Notes: generated by a model not told the origin, from the sequence alone. A DNA stretch of 64,000 bases from G963708235 sp963708235 (GCA_963708235.1 OY970200.1:1736001-1800000); one strand, 5' to 3'. Shown: positions 43,015-53,563, counted from the first letter of the stretch. Made by a program: numbers and translations.

Positions 43015-44199
43015 TCACCCGGTGGCGCGTAGACCCGCTGTCGGTGCCTTGGCTTGCGTGGTCCGCCGTCGGTGGGCGACCGCGGCCAGCATGGTGGTGA
43101 AGTGTCGACCGATGGTCGGCCAGTACCAACCGGTGGCGAGACGTTGCGCCTCGCCACCCATGGCGGTCATCTTCGCCCGGTCGGTGAGCAGGGTGCGCAG
43201 GGCCTCGCCGAGGGCGGGGGTGTCGTCGTGGGGCACCGTGATTCCTGCGCCTGCCGAGAGCAGCTCGACGGCATGGGGGAAGCGGGTGGCCACGACGGGT
43301 TTGGAGGCGGCGATCGCCTCCACCAGCACTCCAGAGGTGACCTGTTCGATCGACTCGTACGGCAGCACGACGACGTCGGCGCTGCGAACGATCTCGGCGA
43401 GCGCATCCCGATCCAGGTAGCGGTCGTCGAACTCGACGATGTCCTCCAGCCCGTGGTGGCGGACCAGCGCGATCAGGCTCTGCCGGTAGCTCTCCCCTGC
43501 CGCCCGACGCACCTGGGGATGGGTCGCCCCGGCGATGAGGTAGCGGGGCGCAGGGTCCAGGTCGACGAGACCGGCGAAGGCGCCGATCGCCGATTCGAGA
43601 CCTTTGCCGGGGCCGATCAGCCCCCAGGTCAGCGCCAGCGGGCGATCACCGGCGACCAGCGACGGGCCGGCGAACCGCGGATCGGCTCCGTGGGGAATCA
43701 CCTCGATGTGCTGCGGATCGATCCCGTGGATGGCGACGAGTCGCTGCGAAGCGGTTGCGCTCATCACCATCACGCGGGCGGCCCGATCGGCGAGCTGTTC
43801 GATGATGAAGGCCTGGTGCGGCGTCGGATGCTCCAGCACGGTGTGGAAGGTGACCACGGTAGGAACCGTGAGACCGGCGACGAGATCGAGCACCTCGGCG
43901 CCGTCCTCCCCGCCGAAGATTCCGAACTCGTGCTGGATCGAGACGGTATCGAAGGTGTCGAGGACCTCGATCGCCATGCGGAGCGATGCGGCGTCGCCGG
44001 TCCGGTGACGGTAGACGACATCGGGCGACGATGATCGGTCGCCGCCGTCGCCCAGGGCAACGACGCCCAGCCCGAAGCGGGTGCCACGATCGCGGGCGAT
44101 CGCATCGACCAGCGAAGCGGTGTAGCTGGCCAGCCCGCAGACCGTTGGCGGATAGGTGCTGACGAACCCGATCGAGACTCTTCGTGTATTGATGTCCAT
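43015..44199 (-). CDS. GT4-family glycosyltransferase
   Basis: 394 residues. ATG 44197-44199 follows GGGGGA with correct spacing. GT-B fold: GFVSTYPPTVCGLASYT acceptor-side loop, VSIQHEFGIFGG, TFHTVLEHP, then donor domain TWGLIGPGKGLE and the loop PYESIEQVTSGVLVEAIAASKPVVATRFPHAVELL. Different subfamily from the plus-strand neighbour. Substrate unknown; together they suggest glycan or glycolipid assembly. Confidence 0.87.
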   Translation of the reverse strand: MDINTRRVSIGFVSTYPPTVCGLASYTASLVDAIARDRGTRFGLGVVALGDGGDRSSSPDVVYRHRTGDAASLRMAIEVLDTFDTVSIQHEFGIFGGEDGAEVLDLVAGLTVPTVVTFHTVLEHPTPHQAFIIEQLADRAARVMVMSATASQRLVAIHGIDPQHIEVIPHGADPRFAGPSLVAGDRPLALTWGLIGPGKGLESAIGAFAGLVDLDPAPRYLIAGATHPQVRRAAGESYRQSLIALVRHHGLEDIVEFDDRYLDRDALAEIVRSADVVVLPYESIEQVTSGVLVEAIAASKPVVATRFPHAVELLSAGAGITVPHDDTPALGEALRTLLTDRAKMTAMGGEAQRLATGWYWPTIGRHFTTMLAAVAHRRRTTQAKAPTAGLRATG

Positions 44200-44403
44200 A
44201 GGTGTCCCCCTGGGGAGAGGCTCGCCTCGATGGCGGGCGATGACGATCACTCGTCCAGGCGGGGGAACCGGGGTACCAGGTCGGAGGCTCCGCAGAGTGG
44301 TGAATCGGCGGCTACGCCACCGATCTGCCCAGCGTACCGCTCCCGGCTCCCTACCCCGATTCGAGCGGGCCGTACCTCCCGAGGCGAGACCGGCCTGGCG
44401 CCG
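44200..44403. other. intergenic gap
   Basis: About 200 bases between two minus-strand genes. No gene, repeat or hairpin that I would defend; it should contain the promoter of the glycosyltransferase gene. Confidence 0.35.
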
Positions 44404-45093
44404 TCAGTGAATCGGGAACGAGGCGATGAAGATGGTCCCGATGAGGAATGCGGCAAGCCCGAGACCGACCAGGCCACGGGTCACCTTGCGCCCGGAGAAC
44501 TTGGTCGAGATCCCGGCGAAGAACAGGACCGAAGCAAACAACACCGTGGTGAGGACGTAGTTGTCGCCGATCTGGTTGGCCTCTCGGGCGTCCACGCCCT
44601 TCTCCTCCGACTCGGCGAGCAACTCATACCCGCGATCCCGGGTCTCGAGCTGGTACTCGTCCATCACGAAGGGGGTCGAGGGCGCCTCCGGATTCATCAG
44701 CGGTTCGGTCTCGATCCAGGCATCCACCGCCACCCTGAACTCGGGACGGAAGCGTTCGTGGAGGAAGTCGCTGAGCAACTCGTTGTCGACGGCGACAGCC
44801 TCGGCCCACGCCACGAACGTCGAGACGTCGATGGCGGTGAGCTGGTTGGCCTCGGCGAGCGACTGCGTTCCCAGCGTCCGAGCCGCCGTCGCCTCGCTGA
44901 AGCTGATCGACATCACCCCGCCCCACCGGGTCGACTGGTAGGCGCTCCAGGCCGAGGCGATGGTGGCCAGGGCGAGAATGATGGCGGCGATGACCTCAAC
45001 CCAGTCGGTCCCGCCGGAGGACGGGGTCGCCGACCGGAAGGATGATCGCATCGGCGGCGCCGCCGCAACCTCTGTCTCGTCGTGGTCAGCCAT
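44404..45093 (-). CDS. conserved membrane protein
   Basis: 229 residues: cytoplasmic start, transmembrane helix (WVEVIAAIILALATIASAWS), conserved AYQSTRWGG, a long extracytoplasmic helical region, and two C-terminal helices (YVLTTVLFASVLFFAGI; GLVGLGLAAFLIGTIFIASF). Proteins with the AYQSxRWGG pattern are known only as hypothetical. Function unknown. Confidence 0.75.
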   Translation of the reverse strand: MADHDETEVAAAPPMRSSFRSATPSSGGTDWVEVIAAIILALATIASAWSAYQSTRWGGVMSISFSEATAARTLGTQSLAEANQLTAIDVSTFVAWAEAVAVDNELLSDFLHERFRPEFRVAVDAWIETEPLMNPEAPSTPFVMDEYQLETRDRGYELLAESEEKGVDAREANQIGDNYVLTTVLFASVLFFAGISTKFSGRKVTRGLVGLGLAAFLIGTIFIASFPIH

Positions 45094-45153
45094 TGGGCGA
45101 CTCGCTCCTTCGCTCAGCTTCGCACCCGGGCGCCCCGGATCGAATGTGGTGCA

Positions 45154-45178
45154 GAGGATTCGACGGGGGCGAATCCTC
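45154..45178. promoter_or_regulatory. 9-bp hairpin downstream of uvrA
   Basis: GAGGATTCG and CGAATCCTC pair perfectly around ACGGGGG. It lies about 110 bases past the uvrA stop, in the gap before the membrane-protein gene. No T-tract. Could contribute to transcription end or be a protein site. Confidence 0.4.
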
Positions 45179-45287
45179 GCGGTCCGACTCTGGCTCCAAC
45201 CATCGCCACCCCGTGGCGGTCGAGCCGGACACCAGGCCGACGGGAAGCGTAGTCCCTGCCGTTCGCCTGTGGCGGGGTCGCAGACCG

Positions 45288-48116
45288 TCAGCCGAGGAGA
45301 TCCCTGAGGAACTTTCCGGTGTAGGACCGGGGGACGTCGGCGACGTCTTCCGGTGTGCCCTCGGCAACGATGTGCCCTCCCTCGACGCCACCTTCGGGAC
45401 CGAGGTCGATCACCCAGTCGGCGACCTTGACGACATCGAGGTTGTGTTCGATCACCACCACGGTGTTGCCGTTGTCGACCAGACGTTGCAACACCCCGAT
45501 CAGCTTGCGGACGTCCTCGAAATGGAGCCCGGTGGTCGGCTCGTCGAGGATGTACAGGGTGCGGCCGGTGGCACGCCGTCCGAGTTCGGAGGAGAGCTTG
45601 ACCCGCTGCGCCTCCCCACCCGACAAGGTGGGGGCGGGCTGGCCGAGCCTGATGTAGCCGAGCCCGACATCGAACAGCGTCTGCATGATCCGGCCGATCG
45701 AGGGCTGGTTCTCGAAGAAATGGAGCGCTTCCTCGATCGACATGTCGAGCACATCGGCGATGGAGTGTCCCTTGAACTGGACCTGGAGGGTGTCACGGTT
45801 GTAGCGGCGACCCTTGCAGGTCTCACAGGGGATGTAGACGTCGGGGAGAAAATGCATCTCGATCCGCAGAGTGCCGTCGCCCTTGCAGGTCTCGCAGCGA
45901 CCACCCGCCACGTTGAAGGAGAAGCGTCCCGGCTGGTACCCGCGCATCCGGGCATCGGGGGCCGATGCGAACAGCGCCCGGATCTTGTCGAACGCCTTGG
46001 TGTAGGTGGCGGGATTGGACCGCGGGGTACGCCCGATCGGCGACTGGTCGATGTTGATCACCTTGTCGACGTGTTCCAACCCGGTGATCCGGCGGTGCCG
46101 TCCCGGGACCGATCGGGCCCCATGAAGCTCGGCGTGGAGCGACTTGGAGAGGATCTCCTGCACCAGCGACGATTTCCCGGACCCGGACACCCCGGTGACG
46201 GCGGCGAGCACCCCGAGAGGGAACCGGACATCCAGGTTGCGGAGGTTGTTCTCGGTCGCCCCCTGCACCACGATGGCGTCACCGCTTCCGGTGCGACGCT
46301 CGGTCGGAGTGGGGATGGTGCGTCGGCCTGCCAGGTAGTCACCGGTGATCGACGCCGGCTCGGCCATGATCTCGGCGACGGTCCCCTCGGCGACGATCCG
46401 TCCGCCATGCTCCCCCGCACCCGGCCCGATGTCGACGACGTGGTCGGCGATCCGGATGGTCTCCTCGTCGTGTTCGACCACGATCAGGGTGTTGCCGAGA
46501 TCGCGGAGTCGAACCAGGGTCTCGATCAGCCGCTGGTTGTCGCGCTGGTGCAGTCCGATCGAGGGCTCGTCGAGGATGTACAACACCCCGACCAGACCGG
46601 AGCCGATCTGGGTGGCGAGACGAATCCGCTGCGCCTCTCCCCCGGCCAGGGTCGCCGCCGAGCGCATCAGGGTGAGATAGTCCAGCCCCACATCGACCAG
46701 GAACCGGAGACGGGCGCCGATCTCCTTGACTACCAACTCGGCGATGGTGGCGTCCCTGGCATCGAGCTCGAGGCCGGCGACGAACTCGGCGGTGTCGCGC
46801 AACGACTGCGACGACAGCTCGAAGATGTTGCGACCACCGATGGTGACCCCGAGCGACACCGGATTGAGCCGCCCACCCCCGCAGGCGTCACAGGGCACCT
46901 CGCGGAGGAACTGGGCGTACTGTTCACGGGCGCTCTCGCTCTCGGCGTCCTTGTAGCGGCGCTCCAGCCAGGGGACGGCACCCTCGTAGGCGGCCTGGTA
47001 GCGGCGCTGGCGACCGAACCGGTTCTCGTAGATGACGGTGTAGGTCTGCTCACCGGTCCCGTCGAGCACGACCCGACGCTGCCGTTCGTCGAGCTCGTCG
47101 AACGGCTGGTGCATGTCGATGTCGTGGGCTTCGGCGACGGCGCCGAGCAACCGCTGGTAGTACCGCATCCGGTGGCGCCCCGCCCATGGTCCGATGGCTC
47201 CCTCGGCGAGGCTCTTGCCGGGGTGGGGGACGACCAGATCCGCATCGACCTGGTACCGGGTGCCGATCCCGCTGCACTGGGCACAGGCCCCGTACGGGCT
47301 GTTGAAGGAGAAGTTCCGAGGTTGCAGCTCCTCGAAGGAGAGCCCGCACACCGGACAGGCGAAGTGTTGGCTGAAGGTGAGACTGGGACCGTCGATGATG
47401 TCGACCAGCGCCATCCCGTCGGCCAGTTGCAGGGCGGTCTCCAGCGACTCGGTGACCCGGCGCTCGATGCCCTCCTTGCGAACCAGACGGTCGATGACGA
47501 CCTCGATGGTGTGCTGGAAGTAACGGTCGAGCTTGATGTCCTCGACCAGGTCGCGGACCTCGCCGTCGATGCGCGCCCGGGCGTACCCCTCCTTGGCGAG
47601 ATCCTTGAGCAGCGCCTCGTATTCGCCCTTGCGGCCCCTGACGATCGGCGCCAACACCTGGAAGCGGGTCCCCTCGGGGAGCTCGAGGACCTGATCGACG
47701 ATCTGCTGCGGTGTCTGGCGGGCGACCGGAGACCCGTCGTTGGGACAGTGCGGGATGCCGATGCGGGCATAGAGCAGGCGGAGGTAGTCGTGGATCTCGG
47801 TGACCGTGCCCACGGTCGACCGTGGGTTGCGGCCGGCGGTCTTCTGATCGATGGAGATCGCCGGGGACAGCCCCTCGATGAAGTCGACCGCCGGCTTGTC
47901 CATCTGTCCGAGGAACTGCCGGGCGTATGCGGAGAGGCTCTCGACATAGCGGCGCTGACCCTCGGCGTAGATGGTGTCGAATGCCAGTGAGGACTTTCCC
48001 GACCCGGACAGACCGGTGAAGACCACGAGTTTGTCGCGCGGCAACTCAAGATCCACGTTCTTCAGATTGTGCTCGCGGGCACCCTTGATCACGATCTGAT
48101 CGATTGCCACTGCCAC
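45288..48116 (-). CDS. uvrA: excinuclease ABC subunit A
   Basis: 942 residues, the ABC-type damage sensor. Two Walker A motifs (GLSGSGKSSLAF near residue 34 and GVSGSGKSS), two signature motifs (LSGGEAQRVK; LAGGEAQRI), and zinc-finger Cys pairs (CPVCGLSF...CAQC; CETCKGDG...CETCKGRR). The N-terminal IKGAREHNLKNVDLELPR is typical. GTG 48114-48116; a second GTG two codons on is also possible. Downstream of uvrB. Confidence 0.97.
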   Translation of the reverse strand: MAVAIDQIVIKGAREHNLKNVDLELPRDKLVVFTGLSGSGKSSLAFDTIYAEGQRRYVESLSAYARQFLGQMDKPAVDFIEGLSPAISIDQKTAGRNPRSTVGTVTEIHDYLRLLYARIGIPHCPNDGSPVARQTPQQIVDQVLELPEGTRFQVLAPIVRGRKGEYEALLKDLAKEGYARARIDGEVRDLVEDIKLDRYFQHTIEVVIDRLVRKEGIERRVTESLETALQLADGMALVDIIDGPSLTFSQHFACPVCGLSFEELQPRNFSFNSPYGACAQCSGIGTRYQVDADLVVPHPGKSLAEGAIGPWAGRHRMRYYQRLLGAVAEAHDIDMHQPFDELDERQRRVVLDGTGEQTYTVIYENRFGRQRRYQAAYEGAVPWLERRYKDAESESAREQYAQFLREVPCDACGGGRLNPVSLGVTIGGRNIFELSSQSLRDTAEFVAGLELDARDATIAELVVKEIGARLRFLVDVGLDYLTLMRSAATLAGGEAQRIRLATQIGSGLVGVLYILDEPSIGLHQRDNQRLIETLVRLRDLGNTLIVVEHDEETIRIADHVVDIGPGAGEHGGRIVAEGTVAEIMAEPASITGDYLAGRRTIPTPTERRTGSGDAIVVQGATENNLRNLDVRFPLGVLAAVTGVSGSGKSSLVQEILSKSLHAELHGARSVPGRHRRITGLEHVDKVINIDQSPIGRTPRSNPATYTKAFDKIRALFASAPDARMRGYQPGRFSFNVAGGRCETCKGDGTLRIEMHFLPDVYIPCETCKGRRYNRDTLQVQFKGHSIADVLDMSIEEALHFFENQPSIGRIMQTLFDVGLGYIRLGQPAPTLSGGEAQRVKLSSELGRRATGRTLYILDEPTTGLHFEDVRKLIGVLQRLVDNGNTVVVIEHNLDVVKVADWVIDLGPEGGVEGGHIVAEGTPEDVADVPRSYTGKFLRDLLG

Positions 48117-48249
48117 TCCGCTCTCGAAGAAATGTCGCCCAGCACGGCGACGCCAGAATTGTACCGACCCGCTGTGACATGAACTACACCGGTGGCAGTA
48201 ATCCCTACCCGGGAACCATCACACCGGCCGGTGTCCGGAGGTTGGCCGG

Positions 48250-50263
48250 TCAGCTCACGCCTTCGGTGACGTCCCGCAGCTCGCGCTTGAGGTCGTTGAC
48301 CTCGTCGCGGAGCCGGGCGGCGTACTCGAAGCGGAAGCTCGGTGGCAGCCTCGTGCATCTCCTCTTCGAGGGTCTGGATGAGGCGGCGCAGATCGTCGTG
48401 GGAGAGATCGAGCGGTTCCCTCGAGGTCAGCTCGCGGCGCCTGCGGTCGCCGTTGGGGGCATTGGGCGACTCCAGCAGCTCGAGGATGTCGGTGACCTTC
48501 TTGCGGATGGTCTGCGGGTCGATCCCGTGTTCCTCGTTGTAGGCGAGCTGGCGGGCGCGACGCCGGTTGGTCTCGTTGATGGCCCGCTGCATCGAGTCGG
48601 TCACCTTGTCGGCGTACATGATGACCTGGCCCTCCACATTGCGGGCGGCGCGGCCGATGGTCTGCACCAGGCTGGTCTCCGAGCGGAGGAACCCCTCTTT
48701 GTCCGCATCGAGGATGGCGACCAGCGACACCTCGGGGAGGTCGAGCCCCTCCCGGAGCAGGTTGACCCCGACCAGGACGTCGTACTCCCCCAACCGGAGG
48801 TCACGGAGGATCTGGACCCGTTCCAGGGTGTCGATGTCGCTGTGCAGATAACGCGCCTTGAGCCCCAGCTCCAGCAGGTAGGTGGTGAGATCCTCCGACA
48901 TCTTCTTGGTCAGGGTGGTGACGAGCACCCGCTGCTCGCTCTCGGCCCTCCCCCGTACCTCGTGGACGAGATCGTCGATCTGGCCCTTGGTGGGGCGCAA
49001 CAGCACCTCGGGATCGACCAGACCGGTGGGGCGGATGATCTGCTCCACCACCTGATCGGAGTGCTCCATCTCCCAGTCGGACGGGGTCGCCGAGAGCAGG
49101 ATTACCTGCTTTGCCTTGTCGTACCACTCCTCGAACGTCAGCGGGCGGTTGTCCATGGCGCTGGGGAGCCGGAAACCGTGTTCGACCAGGGTCTCCTTGC
49201 GGCTGCGGTCGCCGGCGTACTGCCCGTGGATCTGCGGGATGGTGACATGGCTCTCGTCGAGCACCATCATGAAGTCGTCGGGGAAATAGTCGAGCAAGGT
49301 GTAGGGCGGCTCCCCCGGCGCTCTCCCGTCCAGGTGCCGCGAGTAGTTCTCGATCCCGGCGCAGGTGCCGATCTCGCGCATCATCTCCATGTCGTAGGAG
49401 GTGCGCATCCGCAGTCGCTGTGCCTCGAGCAGCTTGCCCTGGCGGTCCAGCTCGGCGAGACGCTGATGGAGCTCGATCTCGATGGTGTCGAGGGAGGCGT
49501 GCAACCGCTCCTGTTCGGTGACGTAGTGGGTCGCCGGGAGCACGATGAGGCTGTCGTGTTCGGCGATGACCTCACCGGTCACCGGATTCATCTGGAGGAT
49601 CCGCTCCACCTCGTCGCCGAAGTACTCCACCCGGTAGATCGACTCCTCGTACGAGGGGAAGACCTCCAGCGTGTCGCCACGGAGTCGGAAGCGACCCCGC
49701 ACCAGGTTGATCTCGTTGCGTTCGTACTGGATGTCGACCAGCCGCCGGACGGCGAAGTCGAGAGGGAGCTCCACCCCGCGGATCAGCCGGAGGAGCTGTC
49801 CCTCGTACTGTTCGGGCGAACCGAGACCGTAGATCGCCGACACCGAGGCCACGATGATGACGTCCCGGCGGGTGAGCAGGGCGGCGGTGGCGGCGTGGCG
49901 GAGCCGGTCGATCTCGTCATTGATCGTCGACTCCTTCTCGATGTAGACATCGCTCTGCGGGATGTACGCCTCGGGCTGGTAGTAGTCGTAGTAGCTGACG
50001 AAGTATTCGACCCGGTTCTCCGGGAAGAACTGCCGGAACTCGTTGGCGAGCTGGGCGGCCAGCGCCTTGTTGGGCGCCAGCACCAGCGTCGGTCGCTGCA
50101 CCTGCTCGATGGTCCAGGCAATGGTGGCGGATTTTCCCGATCCGGTGATCCCGAGCAGGGTCTGGAAGCGGTCGCCCCGGTGCACCCCCTCGGCGAGACG
50201 GGCGATCGCCTCCGGCTGGTCGCCGGCGGGCTCGAAATCGGAGTGGACACGAAAGGGCTGCAC
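48250..50263 (-). CDS. uvrB: excinuclease ABC subunit B, frameshifted near the end
   Basis: UvrB helicase-like damage verifier: Walker A GITGSGKSATIAW, YYDYYQPEAYIP beta-hairpin, DESHVTIPQI, LLSATPSDWE, EGLDLPEVSLVAILDADKEG and QTIGRAARN. The C-terminal UVR domain begins SHDDLRRLIQTLEEEMHEAATEL, then base 48334-48336 adds one base (GAGCTTCCGC where GAGCTCCGC is expected). In the next frame it continues RFEYAARLRDEVNDLKREL and stops at 48250, giving 670 residues, the normal size. Uncorrected, the frame runs into uvrA. GTG 50261-50263 is the family start; ATG 50308 is possible. Confidence 0.93.
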
Positions 50264-50321
50264 CGTCGCAGCGTACCGGTCGGGGGTGACAAGAACGCAC
50301 CGGCACATCAGGCCACCGCGG

Positions 50322-50894
50322 TCATCGCCCCACGTATGTCGACCACCAGTCATCGACCTGGGTACGGAGGTCCGCCAGTCCGGCGGCGTTGACGATGAGG
50401 CTGTCTGCGGCCGCCTCCCACTCGGTCAAGGGCGGTTGTGCCGCCATCCGGCGCCGTGCGTCGTCTTCCGACATTCCTCTCGCCACGGCGCGTTCGAGCC
50501 GGACCGCATCAGGGGCGACGACGACCAGCCGGTGCCACCCTCCTCCGAAGAGATCCTGGAGGAGGGGAAGTTCCACGGCGACGACACCGTCCTCGACTCC
50601 GGCGATCTGGTGTTCGATGCGGGCGACGATGGCCGGATGGGTGATCGATTCGAGACGGCGGAGCTCGTCCCGATCCGAGAACACGACGGCGGCGAGGCCG
50701 CTGCGGTCGATCCGTCCCTCGTCGACCACGCCCGGCCACCTGGTGGCGACGTCCTCGAAGGCTTCGGCGCCGGGTTCCAGCACCTGGTGTCCCACCCGAT
50801 CGGCCTCGATGACGGAGGCGCCACGATCGCCGAGCATCCTGGCCACCGTGCTCTTGCCGCTCCCCAGCGGTCCGATCACCAGCACCCGGGTCAC
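50322..50894 (-). CDS. coaE: dephospho-CoA kinase
   Basis: About 190 residues. P-loop GPLGSGKST (8-16) followed by IEADRVGHQV, PGVVDEGRIDRSGLAAVVF and RLESITHPAI, the CoaE pattern. Phosphorylates the 3' hydroxyl of dephospho-CoA in the last step of CoA synthesis. GTG 50892-50894 puts the P-loop at the normal distance; longer upstream sequence is not conserved. Next to uvrB as in Mycobacterium, but rpsA has been displaced by the Tad locus. Confidence 0.88.
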   Translation of the reverse strand: MTRVLVIGPLGSGKSTVARMLGDRGASVIEADRVGHQVLEPGAEAFEDVATRWPGVVDEGRIDRSGLAAVVFSDRDELRRLESITHPAIVARIEHQIAGVEDGVVAVELPLLQDLFGGGWHRLVVVAPDAVRLERAVARGMSEDDARRRMAAQPPLTEWEAAADSLIVNAAGLADLRTQVDDWWSTYVGR

Positions 50895-51039
50895 CCCGCC
50901 GGAGCCGCCGTGGTGGGTCACCGGTGGGCCGCTCCCGAGAAGTCCCGCCGTGCTCGGCCGAAGACCGTGGTCCGGCGGAAACGCCGTGGTGTCGGGGGAT
51001 GCGATGACCGTGTCACACCGGGAATGTAGCCTGCGAAGA

Positions 51040-52560
51040 ATGGAAGGTTCCGACACCACTGCTTGGGAGACGCGGTTCGACTGGACCCTGACCGCATTGA
51101 TGGTGGCGGCGTACGGGCTGGCGATCTTCTTCAGCGGTCTGACCCAGGCGTCCGGGCGCAGCTCGTTGTGGGCGGCCTTGATCTCCGGGGCGTATGTGGT
51201 TGTGCTCCAAGTGCTTCCCCGTCAGTTCCGGGAACGCCAGATCGTCGGGGAGGTGGTGGCGGTGACCGGGGTCCTCGCCATCACCGGTTCCATTGCACTC
51301 ACCGGGACCGAGAACGCCGGGTACGTGCTGCTGCTGGTGGTCCCCATCTTCTTCGCCTCCGCCTTCATGGGGCTGCGGATCGGAATGGAGACGGCGCTGC
51401 TTGCGACGTCTGGTCTGGTCGGTGTGTTGATTCTCAACGGGATCTCGCCACTGGAACAGGTCAACATGATCACCCTCTACCTGCTGGTCGGGTTCACCCT
51501 GGCTCAGGCACGACGGCTGCTGGTGCTGGAGCAGTCGCTGACCGACCGGCTCCGTGCCGCCTCCCGCCTCGATGCGTTGCGGCTCTCCCGGCTCGAGGAG
51601 GCCCATTCGCTGCTGGTCGAACTTGCCGATGTCGCCGGCACCGCCGATCTCAGTGCGGTCGGGGTGGGTGCTCTTGCCCTCAAGGAACTCGGCGACCGGC
51701 TGCCCGTCGTCGCCGGTGAGGTCCGCATCCAGCCGGGCGGTGAAGTGGTGGCGCAGACGGGGACCCCGACCACCGGGGCGCCGCTGGTGGTCGACATCGC
51801 CGGGTCCGAGGGCAGTCTCGGTGAGATCCGGCTCTGGGCGGAGCCGGGAACCGCCATCGACCGCAACGACGCCCAACTGGTGTCGACCATCGCCGGCGTC
51901 TCGCTCGCCTTCGACAACATCCAACTGCTCCAGACCGTGGCGGGACGGGCGGTCCACGACGAGCGGACCCGGGTCGCCCGCGATCTCCACGACCACATCG
52001 GACCCGAGCTGGCATCTTTCGGGCTCTCGCTCGATCTTCTCCTCCACCGGTCGAACGATGGGGATGTGTCCCCACAGCTCGCCGCACTGCGGGAGGCGGT
52101 GACCGATCTGGTGGAGCGGGTCCGGAGCACGGTTGCCGACCTGCGCCGAGCCGACACCACCACCGTGATGGACCACATCCAGCGCATCGCCCTGGAACGG
52201 ACCCCGGAGCAGGCGGCGGTGTACGTCACCGTCGACGAGCGACACCGGCTGGCCGGGAGTCTGGCCACCGAGTTGGGCTCGGTGGTGATCGAGGCGGTGC
52301 GCAACGCCGATCACCATGCCGGAGCCACCCAGATCCACATCGACGGGGTGATCGACCAGCACGGGGGGCGGCTCACCATCGGTGACGACGGTGCCGGGTT
52401 CGACCCCGACGGCGACTATCCGGGACATTTCGGGCTGCTCGGGATGAGAGAACGGGCGGTGTCGGTGGGAGGGGATCTGGTGATCTCTTCCAACGCCGGA
52501 GAGGGCACGACGATCGCGGTAGTGTGGGGAGATCGAACGGGAGAGACTGACACACCATGA
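51040..52560 (+). CDS. NarL-type sensor histidine kinase
   Basis: 506 residues. Five or six N-terminal transmembrane helices (about 17-160), a GAF-like region (about 185-300), HisKA_3 phosphoacceptor VARDLHDHIGPELASFGLSL, and HATPase with VIEAVRNADHHAG (N box), GDDGAGFD and FGLLGMRERA. ATG 51040-51042; the longer frame upstream overlaps coaE. Its stop overlaps the response regulator start, so they form one unit. Signal unknown; the neighbouring pilus genes are plausible targets. Confidence 0.9.
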   Translation: MEGSDTTAWETRFDWTLTALMVAAYGLAIFFSGLTQASGRSSLWAALISGAYVVVLQVLPRQFRERQIVGEVVAVTGVLAITGSIALTGTENAGYVLLLVVPIFFASAFMGLRIGMETALLATSGLVGVLILNGISPLEQVNMITLYLLVGFTLAQARRLLVLEQSLTDRLRAASRLDALRLSRLEEAHSLLVELADVAGTADLSAVGVGALALKELGDRLPVVAGEVRIQPGGEVVAQTGTPTTGAPLVVDIAGSEGSLGEIRLWAEPGTAIDRNDAQLVSTIAGVSLAFDNIQLLQTVAGRAVHDERTRVARDLHDHIGPELASFGLSLDLLLHRSNDGDVSPQLAALREAVTDLVERVRSTVADLRRADTTTVMDHIQRIALERTPEQAAVYVTVDERHRLAGSLATELGSVVIEAVRNADHHAGATQIHIDGVIDQHGGRLTIGDDGAGFDPDGDYPGHFGLLGMRERAVSVGGDLVISSNAGEGTTIAVVWGDRTGETDTP

Positions 52561-53201
52561 TCGATGTCCTGATTGCCGACGACCATCGCCTCATGCTGGA
52601 GAGCCTCTCGGAGGCCCTCGACAGCATCCCCGATATCCGGGTGGTCGGACTCGCCGCCGATGGCGCCGAGCTGATCGCCATGGTCGACAAGATCACCCCC
52701 GATGTGCTGCTGGTCGACATCGAGATGCCCCAGGTCTCCGGGATCGCCGCCCTCCGGGAGATCCCGGGTCGGATCCCGGCGGTGGTGGTGACCATGCACA
52801 CCGGCGAGGCGGAGCGTCGACAGGCCGAGTCTGCCGGTGCGGTCGGCTTCCTGTCGAAGTCGACGCCGCTCCCGGAACTGGCCGCCGCCGTCCGCGCCGC
52901 TGCCGCCGGTGAGCGGTTCCTCGACCCGGACGCACTCACCGAGGTGCTGGGTCGGCACCGTCAAGCGGTGCTCGATGCCGGCGCCGCCTCGCTGACCGCC
53001 AGGGAGAAGGAACTGCTCGGGTTGCTCGCCCAGGGGATCAGCTCGACCGAGGAGCTCGCCGATCTTCTCTACATCTCGCAGAAGACCGTCAAGAACCATC
53101 TGGCCAACATCTACGAGAAGCTGGCGGTGGCCGATCGGGCCCAGGCGGCGGTCGAGGCGATCCGGCTCGGTCTGCATCGCGACGCCAATACCTCACCCTG
53201 A
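52557..53201 (+). CDS. NarL/FixJ-type response regulator
   Basis: 214 residues. Receiver domain with acidic pocket IADDH and phosphorylatable Asp54 in LLVDIEMP, Thr and Lys in TMHTGE and FLSKS, and a C-terminal LuxR-type helix-turn-helix (LTAREKELLGLLAQGISSTE...SQKTVKNHLANIYEKL). Start ATGA overlaps the kinase stop. Ends 130 bases before flp on the same strand. Confidence 0.93.
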   Translation: MIDVLIADDHRLMLESLSEALDSIPDIRVVGLAADGAELIAMVDKITPDVLLVDIEMPQVSGIAALREIPGRIPAVVVTMHTGEAERRQAESAGAVGFLSKSTPLPELAAAVRAAAAGERFLDPDALTEVLGRHRQAVLDAGAASLTAREKELLGLLAQGISSTEELADLLYISQKTVKNHLANIYEKLAVADRAQAAVEAIRLGLHRDANTSP

Positions 53202-53331
53202 GCGAGTTCCTCTGAGACCGCGTCGTCCGACCGCCTAGAACGTATAGGTCGCTCGGCCCATGGTGACCATACGCCGCCCGACGTAACCTGGCATCTTGAA
53301 TCGCCTGAGAGAGAGATCCGGGGGATCTGGA

Positions 53332-53514
53332 ATGCTTATGAACATGTGGGTAGCGACCGAAGCTCGGTTACACGCCGAGCAGGGTGCCAGTCTGGTCGAG
53401 TATGCCCTGCTGGTCGCCCTGATCGCCATTGCCGCCATCGTCGCCGTCCGGACGCTGGGCACCAACCTGAACACGACGTTCACTGAGATCGGCAACAGCA
53501 TCCCGGGCAGTTGA
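53332..53514 (+). CDS. flp: Flp-family type IVb pilin
   Basis: 60 residues. Prepilin with the cleavage motif G-ASLVEYALL (Glu at +5 after the Gly) and a following transmembrane helix (LVALIAIAAIVAV), ending NSIPGS. Cleaved by a TadV/PilD peptidase not seen in the window. Starts ATG 53332; ATG 53338 or 53344 remain possible. Convergent with tadC across a strong hairpin. Confidence 0.9.
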   Translation: MLMNMWVATEARLHAEQGASLVEYALLVALIAIAAIVAVRTLGTNLNTTFTEIGNSIPGS

Positions 53515-53563
53515 TCGCCCGACTGAATCTGCCGCAGCCTGCTGTCACCGCTGAGAGTTCATC

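Noticed and set aside
45042..47990. 982-residue plus-strand open frame opposite uvrA
   Set aside because: Antisense to a perfect uvrA; its composition only reflects high-GC complement codons. The same applies to the long frames opposite uvrB (48104-50392), arc (14483-16276) and uvrC (36313-38322).
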